This document shows positions 1 through 4,933 of a DNA stretch of 9,403 nt, piece by piece (position 1 is the first letter of the stretch; each line of letters begins with the position of its first letter). The notes under the pieces are model-generated. The model was given only the letters and a program-made list of their open reading frames with translations. It searched no databases and had not been told where the DNA came from. The position numbers were made by a program, and so were the translations under genes. The DNA lies in the NCBI GenBank assembly GCA_031265635.1, contig JAISCK010000014.1, forward strand, positions 1 through 9,403, in the 5' to 3' direction. This DNA comes from Spirochaetaceae bacterium. GTDB lineage: Bacteria > Spirochaetota > Spirochaetia > Treponematales > Breznakiellaceae.

Positions 1-444
1 CAGCGTCTTGACTACCTTGTTCATGCCCGCCACAACGATGACTTGTTTGGGGCCGTAGAGCATGGCCGCTACCCTGTTGCCGCCGCCGTCTATGTTGACG
101 ATCTGGCCGTCCTCGCTTATGGCGTTGGCCCCTGTGATAAAGGTATCGCAGATCAGCGCCTTGCGCATAAGGGCGGTCCTCTCCTCGGGGGTTTTTGCTG
201 TATCGCGGTCTATGACTGTATATTTTTCGCTTGCCGTTTTCTGAATTCCCAGGGCTTCCATGGTGAGGGAACCTCCCCAGGAAACAATATGATCGCCGGG
301 GATAAGGGAATAAAGCTGCTTTAGGGCGTCTTCGCGGAACGGGAAATACCATGCGTCAAAACGCCGTTTCTTAAACGCCGCGACAACATGGGCCCCAAGT
401 TTTTCATTTCTGATGTCTTCGATTTCTTTTACTGTTCCTGCCAT
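1..444 (-). CDS. LUD-domain (DUF162-like) protein, 5' part only
   Basis: The first 148 codons of a protein whose C-terminus lies beyond the window edge; the frame is open throughout. The start ATG (444-442) is preceded by an AGGAGG box at 460-455. The visible sequence fits the LUD superfamily, which includes the LutC/YkgG lactate-utilisation proteins and smaller uncharacterised relatives. Diagnostic stretches are WGGSLTMEALGI (about residues 75-86), TGANAISEDGQIVNIDGGGN (about 115-134) and the nearby MLYGPKQVIVVAGMNKVV. The N-terminus is helical and charged. Family members are linked to L-lactate oxidation or bind small sugar-phosphate or nucleotide-like ligands, but this subtype has no assigned reaction that I know of. 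It follows the KDG kinase gene by 23 bases and is probably cotranscribed with it, which hints at carbon or redox metabolism. I see no iron-sulfur cysteine motif, so it is not the LutB-type subunit. The family call is fairly sure; the function is unknown. Confidence 0.8.
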   Translation of the reverse strand, partial: MAGTVKEIEDIRNEKLGAHVVAAFKKRRFDAWYFPFREDALKQLYSLIPGDHIVSWGGSLTMEALGIQKTASEKYTVIDRDTAKTPEERTALMRKALICDTFITGANAISEDGQIVNIDGGGNRVAAMLYGPKQVIVVAGMNKVVKTL

Positions 445-454
445 AGCCGTGATT

Positions 455-460
455 CCTCCT
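455..460 (-). promoter_or_regulatory. ribosome binding site of the LUD-domain gene
   Basis: AGGAGG on the minus strand, about 10 bases before ATG 444-442 and within the 23-base gap after kdgK. It is the only strong signal in that gap; no terminator stem is visible between the two genes. Confidence 0.7.
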
Positions 461-467
461 TAAATAT

Positions 468-1496
468 TTAGCGCTGTACCCTGCCCGAGGCATCGCCTCC
501 CTTGAGGGTTTCCACATCTTTTACCGAAACTCTGTTGAAATCACCTGTAATAGAATGTTTAAGGCAGCTGGCCGCCACGGCAAACTCCAGGGCGTCCTGC
601 CCGGATGAATAGGCGTTAAGCCCGTAGATGAGCCCGGCGGCAAAGGCGTCGCCGCCGCCTACCCGGTCAATAATATCGTTGATGTCATAATGTTTACTAA
701 GGGTGAATTTTTTGCGGTCGTTAAGGCAGGCCGCCCAGCCGTTGCTGTCGGCGCTGCGGCTTTCCCTGAGGGTGATGGCTATCATCTTGAGCTTGGGATA
801 CCGCTCAAGCACCGCGCCGGAAAGGGCTTCGTATTTTTTTGTGTCAAGGCTGCCTTTTTCCACATCAATATCAACCGTGATGCCCAGGGATTTCTGGCAG
901 TCCTCCTCATTGGCAATGGCAATATCAACATGGGGCATCAATTCACCCATAAAAGAGGGCGCGCTCTTTCCGTATTTCCAGAGATTTTTGCGGTAATTAA
1001 GATCGCAGGAAACAGTACAGCCCGCTTCCTTTGCCGCCCTGACACTTTCGAGCGAAAGCTCCGAGGCGCTCCGCGATATGGCCGGCGTTATGCCGCTTAT
1101 GTGGAACCAGGAAACGCCGTCAAAACACTGCTTCCAGTTAATGCTCCCGCTTTCGGCCAGGGCTATGGCCGAATATTCCCGGTCATAAATTACCTTGCTG
1201 GGAAGCTGGTTGGCGCCGCCTTCAAGAAAGTATATGCCCATGCGTCCGGGACGCCTGACTATCCTGGAGGTATTCACGCCGAAGCGGCGCAGTTCCCTGA
1301 TACATGCATCGCCCAGCGCGTTGTCGGGCAGCACGGTAACATATTCCGCGTCGAGGCCGAAATTTGCCAGCGAAACCGCCACATTGGCTTCGCCGCCGCC
1401 AAAGGTGGCTTCAAGGAGGGGCGACTGGAAAAAACGTTCCGCGCCCGGCGCCTTGAGCCTGAGCATGATTTCGCCAAAACACAAAAATTTCGCCAT
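468..1496 (-). CDS. kdgK: 2-keto-3-deoxygluconate kinase (PfkB family)
   Basis: A 342-residue cytosolic sugar kinase of the PfkB/ribokinase family. The N-terminal family signature appears as FGGGEANVAVSLANFG (residues 32-47). The C-terminal signature DRVGGGDAFAAGLIYGL (277-293) contains the anion-hole glycines and the likely catalytic base Asp283. A REYSAIALAE segment (106-115) and CDLNYRKNLW (164-173) resemble KDG kinases more than ribokinases or fructokinases. The expected reaction is ATP-dependent phosphorylation of 2-keto-3-deoxy-D-gluconate to KDPG. The gene directly upstream encodes the aldolase that would cleave KDPG, separated by 8 bases, which strongly supports this substrate. The start ATG has a GGGGG-type ribosome binding site at 1505-1501, which abuts the aldolase stop codon and suggests translational coupling. 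Another PfkB sugar specificity cannot be excluded from sequence alone, but the pairing makes KDG the best call. Confidence 0.88.
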   Translation of the reverse strand: MAKFLCFGEIMLRLKAPGAERFFQSPLLEATFGGGEANVAVSLANFGLDAEYVTVLPDNALGDACIRELRRFGVNTSRIVRRPGRMGIYFLEGGANQLPSKVIYDREYSAIALAESGSINWKQCFDGVSWFHISGITPAISRSASELSLESVRAAKEAGCTVSCDLNYRKNLWKYGKSAPSFMGELMPHVDIAIANEEDCQKSLGITVDIDVEKGSLDTKKYEALSGAVLERYPKLKMIAITLRESRSADSNGWAACLNDRKKFTLSKHYDINDIIDRVGGGDAFAAGLIYGLNAYSSGQDALEFAVAASCLKHSITGDFNRVSVKDVETLKGGDASGRVQR

Positions 1497-1504
1497 GATT
1501 CCCC

Positions 1505-2470
1505 CTATTGTGACTGTACAAGACGTATGGCAAAGCCCGCGATTTCATCTTTGAGATACATGCCTGTAAGTTCCCCTTTGCTGTTGGTTTCGGCGCTTTC
1601 GTCCCTGAACCCGTATCCCCGGCGTTTAAGCCAGGCTACAGCCCGGTGTATGGTGAGGGTTCCTATGACAATGTGTCCGTGTTTGCCGGGGCCGGGCGCG
1701 TTCAGGTGTTCAAACCAGGGGCCGGCAAAGACGGATGAATCACCCTGCCGCAGCGGAAAATCAAAGAACTTTTCCCAGAGCCCGGCTGTACTGCCGGCGC
1801 TCTCCCCATCTGCCGTATTAAAGCCCAGGCGGGAAAGATTGAAGCCCAGCATCGTGTTAAGCGCTTTTCGGGTAAGGGCGGCAATTTCATCAAAGCGGCC
1901 TTCGTTGATAAGTTCAGCCTTGACCATCCATGATCCGCCGCAGGCCAGAACAGCGTTAAGGGATAAATAACTGTTGAGATTTTCCGCGCTGACACCGCCG
2001 GTGGGAATAAACTTGAGCATGGGGAAAGGGGCCGACACAGCCTTGATGTAGTTGACGCCGCCGCTTTCCCCAGCCGGGAAGAATTTTACCGCCTCAAGGC
2101 CCGCCTCTATGGCCCGTTCCATATCCGAAGGCGTTGAACAGCCGGGGATAATGGGTATGCCTTTTTTGACGCAATGGGAAACGACCGCGGGGTTAAAGCC
2201 CGGCGATACAATGTACCTGGCCCCGGCGGCAACAGCGTCATCCGCCTGCGCCGCGCTCAGTACCGTACCCGCGCCGAGGAGCATATCGGGATGGACCTTG
2301 GCAATGTTTTGTATGGCTTCCTTTGCCGCGCCAGTTCTGAAAGTGATTTCGGCGCAGGGCAGCCCGCCGTCCTTGAGGGCCTTTGCCAGGGGCAGGGCTT
2401 TGGCCGGGTCTTCAATCTTGACTACAGGAATGATGCCCATGTCTCCGATCTGTTTTAATGTCTCATGCAT
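1505..2470 (-). CDS. eda: KDPG/KHG aldolase with fused C-terminal VOC-like domain
   Basis: A 321-residue protein. Residues 1-209 form a class I KDPG/4-hydroxy-2-oxoglutarate aldolase barrel: EITFRT (41-46) supplies catalytic Glu41 and phosphate/substrate-binding Arg45; GAGTV lies at 67-71; AVKFFPAG (127-134) holds the Schiff-base Lys129; PTGGV (156-160) and GGSWMV (178-183) form the phosphate site. It would cleave KDPG to pyruvate and glyceraldehyde 3-phosphate. Ordinary Eda proteins are about 205-215 residues, so about 110 residues are extra. That tail (about 210-321) contains GKHGHIVIGT (262-271), AVAWLKRRGYGF (277-288) and YLKDEIAGFAIRLVQ (305-319), a pattern like one glyoxalase/VOC module. 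I chose ATG 2470 because the barrel begins there and an AGAGGAG site sits 6 bases upstream. A longer in-frame reading to 2596 would add 42 proline/arginine-rich residues that are antisense-like overlap with thrC. The start overlaps the thrC end by 8 bases. Confidence 0.9.
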   Translation of the reverse strand: MHETLKQIGDMGIIPVVKIEDPAKALPLAKALKDGGLPCAEITFRTGAAKEAIQNIAKVHPDMLLGAGTVLSAAQADDAVAAGARYIVSPGFNPAVVSHCVKKGIPIIPGCSTPSDMERAIEAGLEAVKFFPAGESGGVNYIKAVSAPFPMLKFIPTGGVSAENLNSYLSLNAVLACGGSWMVKAELINEGRFDEIAALTRKALNTMLGFNLSRLGFNTADGESAGSTAGLWEKFFDFPLRQGDSSVFAGPWFEHLNAPGPGKHGHIVIGTLTIHRAVAWLKRRGYGFRDESAETNSKGELTGMYLKDEIAGFAIRLVQSQ

Positions 2471-3860
2471 ATAACACTCCTCTGAGCGCTTCAAAACTGT
2501 TGGGTATGGTCTCTCCTTCCGCGCCGCGTCCTTCAAGCCGGGCAAGGGACGGGGGAAGGGGCGGCTTGCCGGCCAGGGGTTCCACCACTTCGGCAAATTT
2601 TGCCGGATGGGCGGTTCCCAGTATCGCCAGGGGGCACCGGGGAAGGCCGCCCTGCCTTATGAGCTGGTCCGCGCCGTTCCAGCCCACGGCGCCGTGGGGG
2701 TCGAGAAAATAGGCCGCGTCGCGGCGGACCTGTTGTATGGTTTCCCTGGTGGCTTCGTCGCTTACCCATACGCCCTGTATGCTTTTCTTGAGTTCATCAT
2801 AGGACCAGTGGGAAGCCATGCGTTCAAAATTACTGGGAGCGCCCACATCCATGGCGTTGGATATGGTTGCCTGTGAGGGCCGGGGCCTGTAGTCGCCGTC
2901 TGCCAGATAATCGGGAACGGTTTTGTTGACATTGGTGGCGGCAATAAAAAGCGCTATGGGCGCGCCCATTGCTTTGGCGTACAGCCCCGCCGTAAGGTTC
3001 CCGAAATTTCCCGAGGGAACCGAGACGACGAGCTCCCGGTAGGAATCCCCGCCGCTGCCAAGGGCGCTGTCCCGCCGGTCCGGGTCCTGTCTGCCGGACA
3101 CGCCGTTATCCGCAACGCGGGGCGTTGCCTCGCCGCCGGGATCACTCTTGCCCACAGCGGCCCTGCCCGCGGCCGCGGCATAGTACGCCGCCTGGGGAAT
3201 GAGCCGCGATATGTTGATTGAGTTGGCCGACGAGAGGGCCAGATGCTTTTGCAGATCCTGATCAGCAAAGGCCGCCTTGACCAGGGCCTGACAGTCGTCA
3301 AAACTCCCTTCGACCGCCAGCGCCTGTATGTTCCCCCCGAGACCGGCTATCTGCTTTTCCTGGAGGGGCGTAACCCTTCCCTTTGGATAGAGTACGGTTA
3401 CAGAAATGCCCTGAACGCCGAAAAAGCCGTCGGCCACGGCGCCGCCTGTGTCGCCTGAAGTAGCGACGAGTATACGCAGGGGCTTTGATTCGCCCCGGCG
3501 CAGGTACGAAAACGAGCGGGCCATAAAACGGGCGCCGAAATCCTTGAACGCCGCCGTGGGGCCGTGAAAGAGTTCCAGCATGAAACGGTCCCCCACGGCA
3601 ACCAGGGGCGCTCCGAAGGGATAGGCGTCGCGGACCATGTCTCCAAGGACCGCGTCGGGAATTTCGGGATGCACATAGGGCCTGATGGTTTCAAAAGCTA
3701 TATCGGGAAATTCCATTGAACCAAGGGAACTGAGTACGCTCCGGGGATACGGAGGAATTTCTTCCGGGATAAAAAGACCGCCGTCCGGGGCAAGGCCCGC
3801 GAGGGCCGCCTGGGCATAACCGGCCTTATGTGAGGCGCTCCGGGTGCTGTAGTAGCGCAT
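2463..3860 (-). CDS. thrC: threonine synthase with an in-frame insertion
   Basis: A 465-residue PLP enzyme converting O-phospho-L-homoserine to L-threonine and phosphate, the last step of threonine synthesis. It is the E. coli-like class: YYSTRS near the N-terminus, HGPTAAFKDFGARF (99-112) with the PLP-binding Lys106, ATSGDTGGAV (133-142), SANSINISRLIPQ (211-223), VPSGNFGNLTAGLYAK (281-296), FIAATNVNKTVPDYL (305-319) and ALRGVLYA at the end. All expected blocks are present and in frame. E. coli-like ThrC is about 430 residues; the excess is explained by about 42 Gly/Asp/Arg/Ser-rich residues (about 234-275) inserted just before the ELVVSVPSGNFG strand, where homologues have a short loop. The start ATG is preceded by GAGG overlapping the lgt stop, with only 2 bases between the genes, indicating translational coupling. 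No threonine attenuator-like leader is seen, so expression appears driven from upstream in the operon. Confidence 0.95.
   Translation of the reverse strand: MRYYSTRSASHKAGYAQAALAGLAPDGGLFIPEEIPPYPRSVLSSLGSMEFPDIAFETIRPYVHPEIPDAVLGDMVRDAYPFGAPLVAVGDRFMLELFHGPTAAFKDFGARFMARSFSYLRRGESKPLRILVATSGDTGGAVADGFFGVQGISVTVLYPKGRVTPLQEKQIAGLGGNIQALAVEGSFDDCQALVKAAFADQDLQKHLALSSANSINISRLIPQAAYYAAAAGRAAVGKSDPGGEATPRVADNGVSGRQDPDRRDSALGSGGDSYRELVVSVPSGNFGNLTAGLYAKAMGAPIALFIAATNVNKTVPDYLADGDYRPRPSQATISNAMDVGAPSNFERMASHWSYDELKKSIQGVWVSDEATRETIQQVRRDAAYFLDPHGAVGWNGADQLIRQGGLPRCPLAILGTAHPAKFAEVVEPLAGKPPLPPSLARLEGRGAEGETIPNSFEALRGVLYA
2477..2483 (-). promoter_or_regulatory. ribosome binding site deciding the aldolase start
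   Basis: AGAGGAG on the minus strand, 6 bases before ATG 2470-2468. It lies within the last codons of thrC and supports a 321-residue aldolase over the 363-residue reading that starts at 2596. Confidence 0.8.
3036..3161 (-). repeat. candidate inserted palindromic element inside thrC
   Basis: About 126 bases, a multiple of three, that encode the extra residues 234-275 of ThrC. Two perfect short inverted repeats sit inside it. One is GTCCGG at 3078-3083 with CCGGAC at 3094-3099 (10-base loop). The other is GCAACGC at 3112-3118 with GCGTTGC at 3122-3128 (3-base loop). The encoded peptide is Gly/Asp/Arg/Ser-rich and looks disordered. Small palindromic elements that insert in frame into genes are known in Rickettsia (RPE). 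Whether this is such an element, or only a locally expanded loop, needs other copies in the genome. The boundaries are approximate, set from remembered ThrC homologues. Confidence 0.45.
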
Positions 3861-3862
3861 AA

Positions 3863-4894
3863 TTACCTCAGCTTTTTCCTCATGTTGCGCCGGGAATTCC
3901 GGTCCGCCCTGCGTTCATCTTTTTCTTCGGTTTCTTCCGGCACGGCTTCAAAGACCAGGGGCGCGGCGTCGCGCATGCGGGACACGGCCCACAGCCACCC
4001 GAGGCTTCCGGCTATCATGAGGAAGCAGAGTATCTGCCCGGTGCTGAAATTAAAGAACGACGAAAAGAGGGCCGGCGGAACATTGGTCCTGACCAGTTCA
4101 ATACGGTAGCCTATATCCGCGTCGGGGGTTCTAAAATATTCAATAAAGAAACGGAATACCCCATAACCGAGGAAATAAGCGCCCATAAAAAAGCCCCTGA
4201 AAGGCCGCCTTTTGCGGAGCAGCCAGAGTATGGCCCAGAGTATGACGCCTTCAAACAGGGCTTCGTAAAGCTGGGAAGGATGACGGGGAAGGTTGACCTC
4301 GGCGCCCTCAAGGGCTATGCCCGCCTTGAGCGCGATGTTCCTGACCCATTCCAGCCTGACCGGAAATTTCTCCGCATAGGGAAAAATCATGCCCAGGGGC
4401 CCCGCGCTGACCCTGCCGTAGAGTTCGGCGTTGATAAAGTTTCCCAGCCGCCCGAAGGTATAGCCCAGGGGTATGGCAATGGCGACCATATCGCCTATGT
4501 CCCTGAGGGGGAAGCGCTTTTTTTTGCAGTACAGCAGCACCGCCAAAAGACAGCCGATGAGGCCGCCGTGGTAGCTCATGCCCTGGAGGCCGGTAAAAAC
4601 GCCGTCGCGGAAGGGCCAAAAAATAAGCCAGGGGGAACGGACATAGGTATCGTCGGTTTCGTATACCAGGGTAGAAAAAATCCGGGCGCCCACCAGGAGG
4701 CCAAATATGCCCCAGAAAAAGAGCCCCGATATATCGTCCTCGCTCAACGGGTAGTTCTGTTCCTTTACCTGCTTCTTGACCAGAAAATACGCAATGCCAA
4801 AGGCGATGAGGTACATGAGCCCGTACCAGCGGAACGGCAGTCCGGGAATGATTTCGGGATGAAGCCAGGACGGAAAATTAACAGCCAGTAACAT
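3863..4894 (-). CDS. lgt: prolipoprotein diacylglyceryl transferase
   Basis: A 343-residue inner-membrane enzyme that transfers diacylglyceryl from phosphatidylglycerol to the lipobox cysteine of prelipoproteins, the first step of lipoprotein maturation. About seven membrane segments are visible. Key motifs are WYGLMYL (23-29, Tyr24), YHGGLIG (108-114, His109), the Lgt signature GRLGNFINAELYGR (148-161; Arg149, Asn152, Glu157), HPSQLYEALFEG (205-216), and FRFFIEYFR (247-255; Arg248 and Glu252 match the functionally important Arg239/Glu243 of the E. coli enzyme). The signature has Ala156 where Gly is common. It is longer than typical Lgt (about 260-300), largely owing to a cytosolic tail after the last helix (about 306-343) that is acidic (EETEEKDE) then strongly basic (RRNMRKKLR). 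The ATG at 4894 has an AAGGGG site 5 bases upstream. A run of eight adenines on the coding strand encodes KKK at about 124-126. Confidence 0.96.
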   Translation of the reverse strand: MLLAVNFPSWLHPEIIPGLPFRWYGLMYLIAFGIAYFLVKKQVKEQNYPLSEDDISGLFFWGIFGLLVGARIFSTLVYETDDTYVRSPWLIFWPFRDGVFTGLQGMSYHGGLIGCLLAVLLYCKKKRFPLRDIGDMVAIAIPLGYTFGRLGNFINAELYGRVSAGPLGMIFPYAEKFPVRLEWVRNIALKAGIALEGAEVNLPRHPSQLYEALFEGVILWAILWLLRKRRPFRGFFMGAYFLGYGVFRFFIEYFRTPDADIGYRIELVRTNVPPALFSSFFNFSTGQILCFLMIAGSLGWLWAVSRMRDAAPLVFEAVPEETEEKDERRADRNSRRNMRKKLR

Positions 4895-4933
4895 GAATAC
4901 CCCTTCTTCAAAGCGTGAAGCGCCGGGGCTGTG
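4895..4933 (-). other. 39-base gap before lgt with a small hairpin
   Basis: The gap contains a perfect 5-base stem on the minus strand (CTTCA, loop of 5, TGAAG; 4920-4906) just upstream of the lgt ribosome site. The stem is too short and lacks a U-run, so it is not a terminator. It might mildly affect lgt translation, but chance is the simpler explanation. Confidence 0.3.

Noticed and set aside
690..1970. A 426-codon open frame on the plus strand opposite kdgK and eda
   Set aside because: It lies antisense to two genes with clear catalytic motifs, spans their junction, and has no recognisable domain. Long antisense frames are expected in GC-rich coding DNA with few stops on the complementary strand.
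2471..2596. N-terminal extension of the aldolase to an upstream in-frame ATG
   Set aside because: The extra 42 residues are Pro/Arg-rich, overlap thrC out of frame, and precede a perfect ribosome site and the normal start of the aldolase fold.
4308..4619. A 103-codon minus-strand frame inside lgt
   Set aside because: It is the -1 frame of lgt with no motif of its own. It is relevant only as the would-be frameshift product noted in the findings.
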